64,000 nt of DNA, from NCBI GenBank assembly GCA_964036155.1, contig OZ038422.1, forward strand, positions 52,723,201 through 52,787,200, written 5' to 3'. Position 1 is the first letter of the stretch, and each line of letters starts with the position of its first letter. A program made the translations under genes and the position numbers. The notes below the pieces were generated by a model. It saw only the letters and a list, made by a program, of their open reading frames with translations. It ran no database searches and was not told where the DNA came from. This stretch comes from Diploscapter coronatus (Eukaryota > Nematoda > Chromadorea > Rhabditida > Rhabditidae). Of this stretch, positions 1 through 10,318 are shown piece by piece.

Positions 1-3000
1 AATTAGTTCGACGAAATGACAGAATAATTGTGAAAACGTATTCACGGGAATTGTGTTCGTTAAAATTAAAATTAAAATTATGACGAATTTCTAATTGCCA
101 CCTGCCATCCACGGATTGAGAGCGCACTGGCCTTGTGATGCCCACAATTGACAGGTCGGGTGATAGTCCTTACAAAGACCGTACTCGTAGTAGTCGGGGA
201 AGCAAACACCGCAACTATACATGCAGTTTGTCCTGAAATAGTGATTATTTTGGTTGACAAGTTTTGCAGTTTCATATCGAAATCATTTGAAATTCAACGA
301 AATGAAATCGTGAAACTTTTTCCAAAAACTCACTTCATCCACTCCTCGTTCCTTCTGCACTCGTTTATTATACTCCAGTGAGGACAGCAGGCCTAAAATT
401 TTGAATAAATTTAATAGAAAATAGGTTCTACATTTTCATTATAACAGGTTTCAGAGACTACGGCTTGACAATATCCACCCTGACAACTTCCGAGATAGCA
501 GGGATTTTCTCCTCGTTTATATCCACTGCATGGCCTTCCTTTGCGAATTTTTGACGAACATCGTGGAGGACCGTGAGACAAATCGCAGAATAGGAATCTA
601 GAAAGTGAGTTTTTACCAATGTTTACTCGAAGACGATTTGATAGAGTTGTATCGATATTAGTCGATTATTGATTAAATTCGTATAATTACTGCGAAATTC
701 ACTCAGAACTATCTATTAGTCGGTTTTTATTCGTTATTACCATTGGTAAACCTACTCTGAATTGCACCCATCTGGTTGAGCCTCAGAACAGGTTGGACTA
801 GGTTCATATTCGTAGAGATTTCTCGTGTAATTGTTTGAAAGACCGTCGCGATTTCTGAGTTTCGAATGATTTACAGGAATATCTGAAAATATCACTTGAG
901 AGGTTCAAAGGGTGACATTAGAGCGTCAGCAAAATGCTGTGGAGCATTGCACTTCTCCTCGCTTTCGGGATAACGTGATTCCCGTTCCGATTCTGTCTAA
1001 AATTAAAAACTTGTTGATGACTTTAAATTTTCAAGCCTGCATATTTTGTCTCCAGTTTTCCCATTGAAAGTCAATAAACGCATCACTCATGTAGGAAATT
1101 GGATCGTTTCCAGCCGTCGTGAAATTATTCATGTCTCCTAAATTTCGAAGAAGAAATCTTTTTCAGGTAAAAGTATTCATTCTTGCCTCCAACAAATGAG
1201 TACCCATAACCATTCAAATATTCGAAGTTGTTGGTATTCGATATTTTGTTTAGGCTGCATCCATGTTTCTGAAAGGTATCAGTTTTCAGCTTTGCTTACT
1301 TTTGTTCTTACAGGTTGAGTTGAAGATATGACCTGATCGATGTTGAACGTGTTCTTCAATCTGTTTACCATTTTGGAGTTGATAGGACGAAACTGCGTCC
1401 CATTGATATTTCTGCCAACATTTCGATTTATTCTCAAATGCCCCTACAATTCATCGAATTTGAGTATAGAAATTGTTCTCCTACTTCTTTCGTCATCCAA
1501 TCTTTGAAATTCCCGTTTAGAATGAATCCTCCTCCTTCTGGCGTTTCACCCAGTAAAAATTCAGAAAAGAGTACGGAATCTCCGGGGTTTTCCAGAGCGT
1601 CCTCGAGTGACCTGAAATTAGGAATATTTAAGTTGAAAACATTCTCTTACCAATCAATGTATGGCAACGCAAGCGTTGAATCATAAGTTCTCAAGGTTAA
1701 CTCGAATCGCTTGAGGTATTCTCGATTGAAGGGCAAGAAAGCTGAGCCCTGAAAATTTTAAAGAGCCGAAAATTTCTCATTTTACGAAGAACACTCACTG
1801 CATGAGCTTCAGCTTTATATTGATATTCGGTAAATGCGCGAAATTCACCGTCCTAAAATAAAACCAAATTCATTATTTTGCATAAAATCAATGACCTTAT
1901 GCATATCTCTCAAGACATTATGAAATCTACCACGTTCTTCTGTAGACAAAATTCGATATTCTTTTCTAAATACTTTTCTTATGATTTTTCGAAAAAAAAA
2001 TGAGCACACCTAACAGCCTTCTGGAGTTCCTTTCCATCACTCAGAATGCATTTGTTATCCTGCAATAGTCCATCGCCTTTCAGATATCCACATAAACAAG
2101 CCAGATCTGTGCAGACTTTTTGGAATGGATCAGGCTTTGTGCTAGCTAAAATTCCACTGTCATAATTTATCTAAAATAATTGAATTTCACCGGATGGATT
2201 TGATACTTGCCCAGTCTTCGCTTCACTTCTGGCCTTTTCATCCCACTCGGCAAGTTGATGGCAAAAGTATCGAGTTTGGACGTCCGCAATCATGTCGCAA
2301 GTTTCGTCGTAGCCTTGTATAGTTGCAATCAGTAATGCAATCAGATAAGTAATGTAGATTCGTTTGAAAATTACCTGGGCTATCGATTTCAACGTTTGGC
2401 GGTAAGATTCTTGGTATAGGTACAGATGGAGGTGCTATAGTAGTTGCTGGACTCGAAATTGGCATTGTAGTTGTTGTTTTCTGCTCCACTTTTGGGAGCC
2501 TTGAAACATCTTCGTCCACGAATTTGAGATTCGTCATGACTTCTTCAGCTGCGATAATTTGACTGGTGGAGTTTTGATCTGGCCATTCATCTTGGGTTTG
2601 TTCAATGACGTGTTTCTAAGAAAAATTTTTTCTAATAAATTCTTCGCTTTACACTTACCACTTCATGAGTATCAGTTGGTATTGGAACTGAAGATGAGCC
2701 CGTTCCCTCTCCGCAAACCCCATTTTGACAACTTCCGAGATAGCACGGGTTCTCTCCTCTTGAATACCCCCTACAGGGTCTTCCATTCCTGATTTTTGAA
2801 GAACATCTTGGTCGTCCGTGTGACAGATCACAGAATAAAAATCTAAAAGTTGGAAGAGAAAATCGTGCAATTTCAAAATAAACCACTCTTACTCTGATTT
2901 GCATCCATTCGGATTTTGCATAGAACAAGTCGGACTAGGTTCATATTCGTACATATTTATAGTGTAGCTGTTAGAAAGGCCATTTCGGTTCCTAAACCAT

Positions 3001-4649
3001 TAAGCTATTTTTGGAATATTTACCCTCACACTTTAATGATTCAAATGGCATCATACGTTCGTCTATCTAAAGCTTCAATAATTTCTAAATTTTCAAAGAT
3101 ATTCGATTACAAAATGCTGTGAAGCACTGCAACGTTCATCATCTTTTGGAAACTGGATTTCTCGTTCAGACTCTTTCTGAATCCGGCGATTTTTTGAACT
3201 AGTGAAAAACTGCATACCTGTCTTGTCATTCTCCATTTTTCCCATAGAAAATCGATGTAGGCTGTGTGCATGAAGAAGATTGGATCATTTGCGGCTGTCG
3301 AGTGATCGTCCATATCTCCTAATATCATCTTGAGAAGGAGATAAAAATGCATCAAACCTCCTATAAAAGTTTGAATTCTCCCATGAGCGTATTCGAGCCC
3401 ACTGCCTAGATTGTTTCTTGTATACGGGCAAGTTGGTTGCTGAAATAATGTTTTTTTTTCGTTTTTGAACCAACCTACCGGATACGAAAACGTGAACATG
3501 TCTTCGAATTTATTCGTGCTGACAACTTGATCAACCATTCTGGAACTGATTGGTCGGAATTTAGTGCCATTGACCGTACGAGCGATGTTTCGTTTTATTC
3601 CAGGCGCTCCCTGAAAACTAAGATTGAAAAACAGCATAAACGTTTTCTATCGAACCTCGCTGGTTTCCCAATTTTTGAAAGGTCCAGTGATAATGTATCC
3701 TCCACCTTCTGGACTTTCTCCCATCAAATGTTCAGAGAACAATACAGAATCTTCAGGGTTTTCAAGGGCATCCTCGAAGGTCCTATGAAAATTTGCTTTA
3801 GAATAAAAATTTATTCTACCAATCAATATAGGATATTGCGATGGTGTGATCAGTAATGCGCATCGATAATTCCACTCCTTTGATGTATTCTCGATGAAAT
3901 AGGAGAAATGCTGGGCCCTGAAATTTATTTGAGAAAAAAACTGAAAATTTGTTACGAACCGCATGGGCTTCAGGAGCTATTTTCGCACTTTCATGATGTC
4001 GCAGAAACGTTTGATATTCACCACTCTGAATGACTCAAATTATGTCTTTCTTCTTATTAAAAAACCGATAATTCTTACAGTTTTCATCGATTTGAAGCCT
4101 TCGATAAGTTTTCTGCGTTCATCAGCACTCAAAGTTCGGTATTCCTTCCTGAGTATTTTATTGTCTTCAAATAAAGTTATTATTCTAACCTAACTGCTTT
4201 CTTCAAAATTTCTCCGTTCTTCAGCACACAATTCCCGTTTTGCAATTGAGCATCTTCAAAGAAGTCGCAGATGCAAGCATGATCCATGCAAGTATTGAGA
4301 GGCAAAATTGCTTCTCCAGGCAAAGATAAACTATCTAAAATCGATAATAGGAATATTCTTTCCAGCGACCTCGACGATTTGAAAGTGTCATATTCGAGAA
4401 GTCAATAAATCTGAAAAGTTTACCAGAGATTCCTAATTTAGATGCCTCATCAATTCCTGAAATTGATAATCCAACTGGTCGTCGAGATTTCTTTGAATTC
4501 CTCGCAACTTCGTCCCATTTCGCCAATTTATAGCAGAAATATCGATCTTGAGCATTAGTTATTTGAAGACAGGCATCGTTTCCACTAGTCATAGAAATCA
4601 CAGAGAATAAAATATTCAAAATACACCAGAATTTTCTAACATAATTCAT
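1..4649 (-). CDS. Secreted tandem tyrosinase-like protein with cysteine-rich C-terminal repeats (partial, runs off left edge)
   Basis: Multi-exon minus-strand gene, start ATG at 4649. The first exon encodes a signal peptide (hydrophobic FWCILNILFSVISM). It is followed by a Cys-containing leader, then RKEYRTLSADERRKL, the usual entry to a nematode tyrosinase domain. CuA-like histidines occur as LRHHES, EAHAGP and LFHREY (about 4010-3890). The CuB part reads AHGRIQTF, then ANDPIFFMHTAYIDFLWE (about 3390-3240). After this come NGLSNSYT and EYEPSPTC and a six-Cys block, CDLSHGRPRC to GSCQNGVC (2850-2700), then a Thr/Pro linker. With a phase-1 splice (donor about 2382, acceptor about 2320) the frame continues into a second copy of the whole unit (2320-430). 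The gene ends in a complete ShKT-like block (CCPHW to SCGVC) and the start of another (CKDYHPTC) at the window edge. Tyrosinases oxidise phenols, and in nematodes secreted members are linked to cuticle or eggshell crosslinking. An alternative reading is two adjacent genes. Confidence 0.8.
430..2320 (-). other. Second tyrosinase unit with degenerate copper site
   Basis: This is the downstream half of the tyrosinase gene. It starts with GYDETCDMIADVQTRYFC, parallel to the first unit's NDACLQITNAQDRYFC, and follows the same order: RKEYRILSTEERGRF, EFRAFTEYQYKAEAHAG, FLPFNREYLKRFEL, LPYIDW, the GD insert, ANDP-like GNDPISYMSDAFIDF, WENWR, CNAPQHF, EYEPSPTC. The fold-defining residues are kept, but the copper ligands are not. 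The first CuA His is absent (YQY), the third is Asn (FNRE), and the CuB pair is replaced by Tyr (YGYSF). The final HH pair is replaced by Ser-Asp (MSDAF). Only the AHA histidine remains. From family knowledge, such a domain should not bind two coppers or oxidise phenols; a structural or regulatory role is inferred. One intron (about 1036) appears to use a GC donor. Confidence 0.75.
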
Positions 4650-5436
4650 AGTCTGAAATTCAAATTCTTGAGAAAACAAAATGACAATATTGAAGAATCA
4701 TGATTCTGAAAAAATATTACCAAATCGATAGTGTTATCATTCTGATGATGCGAATCTATGAAACGTTTATTTTTCTCCCAATTCGATACTCCGCAGTTGA
4801 TCATTTGATAGTTGAATTGCAGGTTTGGACATAACTTAGGCTAATCAGATGTCGGAGAGAATTCTTTCTTCAATTCGTAATTTCTTACTCAACATTTCTT
4901 TGAGTTATAACAAAGTTCCAAATGCTTTCTCTTCATATAGCCCACGATAATGATTATAAAGTTTATTCAACCTTAAATGTCATAGAAATTTTTCGAATCT
5001 TAAAATATTAAACAACTACAAACTCGTATGGAAATCGAATTGAACACAACCATAAGAACATTGTACTCTTCAAGCTGAAATTACGAATTTGAGGATCGGA
5101 ATATATAAATTCGTCTTACATCTGATTTGAATCTATATTTCGCAGATGAGCAATCATTTTCTAATATCGTGCCATACTTAGGGAGGCCAAGTGATTTTTC
5201 AAAATAGGTTAAATTGGGTAAATTTGATATCAGTGTGATGGCCGAGATCGGTACAAACTCAAAACTTTTTTTTATTTTCAAAAATGGTCCACTCTATCAA
5301 AAGTTATGTTCATTCGAGTTCCGACGTCGCTCATGCCTTCAGAAAGTCTTTTTTTTTTTTTGAAAAACCAACGACACCACCATTTCGGGCGCATTTTATT
5401 ACCCTAATCTGTGTCTTTGTTTCATAAAATTACCAA
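4650..5436. other. Intergenic, no gene seen
   Basis: This AT-rich sequence lies upstream of the minus-strand tyrosinase. The short ORF at 5081-5281 has no signal peptide, splice sites or family motif and looks accidental. The region presumably contains the tyrosinase promoter. Confidence 0.5.
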
Positions 5437-5646
5437 CTAATTATCGGGATAATTAACGATAATTGAAACGGCGGAAAAATTCATGCATTCTTTCTCTCCC
5501 TCAAAAAGGGGACACTTGCCCTCCCTAATATTATATATTGGATAATGAAACTTCTTGCCTTCTGTCAACTCCTTCAATTTTTCACTTTTGCTACATATTG
5601 AAACTTGAATATAAACCAAGAATAGAAACGAGAATCGCAATAACAT
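5437..5646 (-). pseudogene. Orphan signal-peptide exon resembling the secreted-family first exon
   Basis: An ATG at 5646 opens MLLRFSFLFLVYIQVSIC, a clear signal peptide, followed by SKSEKLKELTEGKK. This matches exon 1 of the neighbouring family in length and plan (compare DRKSELLEEII and DKKELVDELS in intact members). No downstream exon of the family (the RLKKDDV or MY.KG blocks) could be found before the tyrosinase gene. The open frame simply reads on into PIYNIREGKCPLFEGEKEC and stops after 69 codons. A GCAAG donor at the conserved exon-1 end is possible. Either it is a decayed paralogue or a very short secreted peptide gene. Confidence 0.4.
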
Positions 5647-6178
5647 TTCAATTAGTAATAATTATTTGGAATGACCTTTAGAAATGTCAGAGCACTATCA
5701 ACTGTTTGAAAATAGGTGGCATTTACCGATAATGTTATCAGAACATGTCATCATCAGTAATTTCGAGGTAAATGGAAGTTACTACCCACAACCATTACTC
5801 GATTTATGATGGTAAGATTTGTTCGTCTCACAAATGGTGAAGATCTCATCAAGGTCGCAAGTCCACGTCGGGTACATTGATCAAATTGTGTGATTTGAAA
5901 TTTCATAGATATAATGACGATGATGCATTTATTACTTTATTTTGTGATTGAAAAGAACCTTTGAAAAATTTCAATGAAATCCTGCTAAAATTTTCCTCGA
6001 ATTGCTTTTGCAGATAAATTATATTTTACCGAAAATAGCATGCCATTTCAGAACCTTGACAGTTTCAAACGTTTTTTATTAATTTTGTTATTGCAAGATA
6101 AAAATTTAGATCATAAAATCGAATATTTTGTGAAACCAAAAAATTAACAAAATCCTGGCTAAATTTGATCACTCCTAA

Positions 6179-6981
6179 TTATTTTCCATAATTTCCAAAA
6201 ATTTCTTGACGAAGTTTGATGAACTGTCGAATGGAGCTTTCGGACGACTTGTTGATGGCCATCTTCAGTGCGCTCAGCACGTAATTCTTGTCATTGTTGA
6301 ACATGTCTGGTTTGACTTTCAATTTACGGATCTCCTGAAAAAATCAAAATAATTTCTGTGAAGTAGAACTATCAATAGACTCCTGGGAGCATTTAAACAA
6401 AGTAATGGAATAAAATAATTACTCTCAACATGGAATAAATTAGTCGAAAAATGCAGCTTACATGTTCCAAAGCGCGGACTTCCTTGGGTACATCATCCTT
6501 CAGCAATCTGTAGGACCACTTCTCGTTGATATCGAATAGCTTCAGGAACATTTCGTTGTACGGCTGCCAAATCTCGTCATTAGTCAATCCTTCAGCCTGA
6601 GCGCCGTTGCTTTTCCTGATAATCGGAACGATCAATTCCTTAATGGTTTCGATTTTCTGCTCAGGAGAACTCATGATATTTTGCGAAATCCAGAAAACTG
6701 AAACCGACAAAATTATAAAGGTTCACGATTATTTTATTTACCTCTTCGCATGATATCAGCATTATCTCTGAACATATTCTGCGAACCTCCCTCGAGTTGG
6801 TGAAATTCTTGCGCGATTTCTGAAATAAGTAAAATCGGCATAATTAGTTGATACAAATTTCTAAAAAAAAAAAATATCGCAATATCTTACCATTTGCTAA
6901 ACTATTAACATCGGTTTCTCGATCGCACCGTACGGATGAAAATTGGCTCAGGAGAAAAATGAATACGAATTTCGCTAGCAT
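6179..6981 (-). CDS. Secreted helical family member 1 (4 exons, about 186 aa)
   Basis: Exons 6981-6891, 6819-6742, 6697-6462 and 6334-6179 join with matching phases. The protein starts MLAKFVFIFLLSQFSSV (signal peptide) followed by CDRETDVNSLANE. The middle contains FWISQNIMSSPEQKIETIK and LTNDEIWQPYNEM. The diagnostic block is EKWSYRLLKDDVPKEVRALEHE, and the C-terminus is IRQFIKLRQEIFGN. Exons 3 and 4 of other members are fused here. The last intron lies six codons after the usual position (after RALEH, not before VRALE). Function unknown: secreted, no Cys after the leader, no catalytic motif visible. It is related to the gene at 8227-9096 and to six plus-strand genes at 28.8-36.2 kb. Confidence 0.75.
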
Positions 6982-8226
6982 TTTTCTATAAATTAATCTA
7001 CAAAATGTGTGGAGTAATATTGAACGCTACTGAACGAAGTAGTTCCTTATATCGGAGTATCGGAGTAGATTCCCAATGTCGAATGCACTCATTTTGCAGT
7101 GATTCTAGGCAAACGCAATATCATCATTACTCAGAATGACATGTACTTATATCAATTTCCTTCAAAACTTAGATTTCTTCGCTGATCATTTCATTCGATT
7201 TCGAGACCATTCGTGTTGGTCTAAATGTCAATCACTATTTGAACATGATTCAATGCAACTATTATTGAGGCATCCTGTAAAACTTCTTGTCCATTCTGAA
7301 TTTGTCCCAAACCTGTGTTTGCAGATGAATTTACAGTCTTTCCAAATTATTCACTTGCAAACAAACAAAATGGTTTTTCGGTTTGAAGAATTCCGACGCA
7401 GCGTTACTTCTCTAAATGTGTTAATTTTCTCGAATATATAGAAGATAAAGAAAGCTTATTTTCAGATGCTATTTCCTATTATCTAAGACGTAAAATAACA
7501 GTGCATCAACTTGCATCTCTAAAATTACAGAACAAAGAATAAGGCCCCTTATATTGGAGTCCCGAAGCAGATATACCGAATTAATATTTTGGAGCCAAAT
7601 TTTGTGCAGAAATGTCAAAAATGTTGTGAATAAGATTTTGTGAAGAACAATTTTTTTTAAAAATCATCGTCGAAAATAAACACATTTTCTCAAACGAAAT
7701 ATCGCTTATGTTCGAATGTTTTGGGCTGATTTTTTGCACAGAACCATTTTATCGGATGTATCGTCGAATGGAATTGGCCTATTTTAGACTTTTTAGCCTG
7801 AAGGGTACTTTCTTACCAAACTTTCTGCTTCAAACTACCACGCTTCTACCAAAAACGCATTTTTGCTAGGAGGCGGAGCTTGAAGACTTTATGTATGGGT
7901 GATCAGTCCACTTCCGTAAGTAATTAATAGGACGTTTAGGGGTTAGGGTGATAGAATAAGCAGTAGACGGCACCTCAAACTTGAGTAATTAAACCTTTTA
8001 TTCAAAGCAAAAGAAATAATAAAAAAATGCAAAATAAGAAAATCAATGACTCGTAAATCCTGTAGATTGATGATTGTAACGTGTCAGCGCGGCAGAAAAG
8101 AAAGAACAAGGACGCAAGGTAGTAAAGGAAAAGAATAGAACTGGGAAAACAGTGCTCCTTGTTCTTTCCAAGCAGAAGTTCAACGGAGAAATCTTGGCTT
8201 CTTCCCGAACTAATTTAAAATAAGGC
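6982..8226. other. Intergenic between two family members
   Basis: Contains the promoter side of the gene at 6179-6981 and the 3' UTR of the gene at 8227-9096; on the minus strand an AATAAA-like signal lies near 8000. The plus-strand ORF at 7136-7441 has no recognisable motif and is not called. Confidence 0.4.
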
Positions 8227-9096
8227 CTATGTATCGTCATTAAATTCGTGACGGAGTTTCAGATATTTCTCGAGTGTCGGAATGGCGGCTTTCTTCAGAC
8301 CGCCTTTGAATCTCCTCATGATTTTTTCTCTATCAGTTCCATAATTTCTACCGTCGGATTGCAGTGTGCGAATATCTGATTCAAAGGCTTGGATCTGCAA
8401 ATTCAAAAATAGTTTAGAATTTTCGTCAGTTACAAGAATGACAAAGGAAAACATAAAGCGAGTTTTTAACCGGCATAGAATTTCGTTTTGACCCTATCTT
8501 TAATCAGGTCATTGCAAAGGTAATGAAAAAATTTCATTAAATAGATCTGAAAACCTACATCTTCTGTAACATCGTCGCGAAGGAGCCGTTTCGTCCATTT
8601 ATCCATTTTCTTCATATTTTCAAGAAAATTTGGATATTGAGATGCCTATGAGTTCTCAGATTTTACAATATTACTTTCCAAATTTACTATCATCTGGTCG
8701 ATTTGTTCAATATCAAGTTCAACGTCAGGTCCAGCTTTTTTCTTCAGAGCACTAGTTATTATACTTTTTATTTTATTCATGCGTTGAGGTGGAGGACTAA
8801 GGAGGTTTTGTGAAATGTAAAATACCTGAAGAAAGAGTTTAGCAAAGAATAATTTTAAAAAATTTTTTACCCGTCTATGGAGAGCAAGATCAACCTCTTC
8901 TGCATTATCAACTACAAGATATTGATCAATAAATTCTGAAAAATAGTATTTGGGATAAAAATGACTTGGAATTTTTAATAGGAAAAAGTTTAAAGTCACT
9001 ACCGTTTATGATCTCTTCTAGCAGTTCACTTTTACGATCGGCTGATGCAGAATGAAATTGATACAGTAGAAAAATTAACGAAATTTTTAAGAACAT
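8227..9096 (-). CDS. Secreted helical family member 2 (5 exons, about 183 aa)
   Basis: Exons 9096-9003, 8935-8871, 8825-8688, 8645-8559 and 8394-8227 (94, 65, 138, 87 and 168 nt) keep one frame. These sizes nearly equal those of the paralogues at 34.0 and 35.1 kb on the other strand, which supports the model. The product starts MFLKISLIFLLYQFHSASA (signal peptide) and DRKSELLEEIINE. It continues with VFYISQNLLSPPPQRMNKIK, then KWTKRLLRDDVTED, and ends with TLEKYLKLRHEF. The long amphipathic stretches suggest a helical bundle. Role unknown. Confidence 0.75.
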
Positions 9097-9490
9097 CTGA
9101 AAATCAAAGAAATAAATATAACGAAATAATATAAAGGAATAAAACACATTTTGAAAAGCGAAGAGACCGACCTCTATTGGCCATTTTCGCTTGGAATGTT
9201 AGTAACACGTTTACGATTTGAGTAAATGTAATGATTACTCAGAATTCGTAAAAAAAACTGACGTGAATCGGTTTTTATACAGACGTATTCAACAGCTAGG
9301 AGCGATAAAATAGCGCTTACTTCACAGAACTTCTAAAACGAAAAAATATGTTCTATCATACAGAACTTGCAAATATTATTATCCCATATTTTTAGCAAAA
9401 CGCCACATTTTGCTAACTTTTACAATACTAAAAGCAGGCGAAATAATAATTTCTAAAAGAGTTGAAATTTTGCAATTCATAAGCTAATTT

Positions 9491-9968
9491 GAGGGTGCGT
9501 AGCGTTATCCAACAAAAATGAAAAAGACATAATTAAAACAGTATTGAATATAAAAGTCGAAATTAACCTTGCATTAAGCAGCATATGAATGATAAGAGCA
9601 ATCAGTATGGTGTTGAGTTAAGAAAGTTAAATTGATACTCCATTATCGAAGAATATAGAAACAACGTTATTATTATAAACTAAAATTTGAATGAGATCAA
9701 TCATTGGCATCGACGATTTTCCTTGGCCGCTTGAATGTATCCAAAACAGAAGTTTTTGATGATATTTTCATAACCCCCGAGTTACCCTCTCTTCCCTTCC
9801 TTTTCAATAACAACTAAAAAATATCTTATGTATAAAATATAAAACGATACGAAATGCATGTTTTAGATGCTTCCCATAATTATGAGCATCGATGAATGTA
9901 AAATGCCTTGTAATTACTCACTTTTGTAAAGTTTTAGTAATTTATTGGATAACGCTCACCCTCCGCAA
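9491..9968. repeat. Possible small inverted-repeat element (MITE-like)
   Basis: The left end reads GAGGGTGCGTAGCGTTATCC (9491-9510). The right end holds its approximate inverse, TTGGATAACGCTCACCCTC, ending near 9965. About 20 bp match with a 4-nt gap, and 480 bp of AT-rich non-coding DNA lie between. No clear target-site duplication was seen, so chance or an old decayed copy remains possible. Confidence 0.3.
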
Positions 9969-10208
9969 ATTTTCGGTAACTACCATATACCGAGACGACG
10001 AGATCTATAGTTAGAAATAGGGTAGAGAAGGAAAGTAGAGAGAAATAGTGTGAGAAAATAGATCTTGTCATCTCGTCAAATAGCAGTTGTCAAAATTTGC
10101 CTATATGCCATATTCTAAATTTCGAATTACAAAACTTCACGAAGAAAAACAAAACTCAAGTACGGAAAAATGAATAATGGAAGGGGCGAAACTCTTCACT
10201 CTTCATTC

Positions 10209-10220
10209 TTGGCGCGAAAA
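10209..10220 (+). promoter_or_regulatory. E2F-like site upstream of psf-1
   Basis: TTGGCGCGAAAA lies about 100 bp before the psf-1 start codon. It matches the E2F consensus TTTSGCGCS in all core positions. GINS and other replication genes are classical E2F targets, so S-phase control is a reasonable inference. Confidence 0.5.
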
Positions 10221-10318
10221 TGTCGTTCAAATGCGCCAGTGTAATTTTCGTTTTTCGCTCGATTTTCTCGTCTTTCTTTTTAATTTATTATCAATTTATT
10301 GATTTTTTTTTCCAGAAA

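Noticed and set aside
2171..2392. Separate start for the second tyrosinase unit
   Set aside because: Only a TTG precedes the hydrophobic stretch; there is no ATG in frame, and the in-phase splice from the first unit explains it better.
10220..10318. Upstream in-frame start for psf-1
   Set aside because: It lies before a strong acceptor next to the true ATG and would add a hydrophobic leader not found in PSF1.
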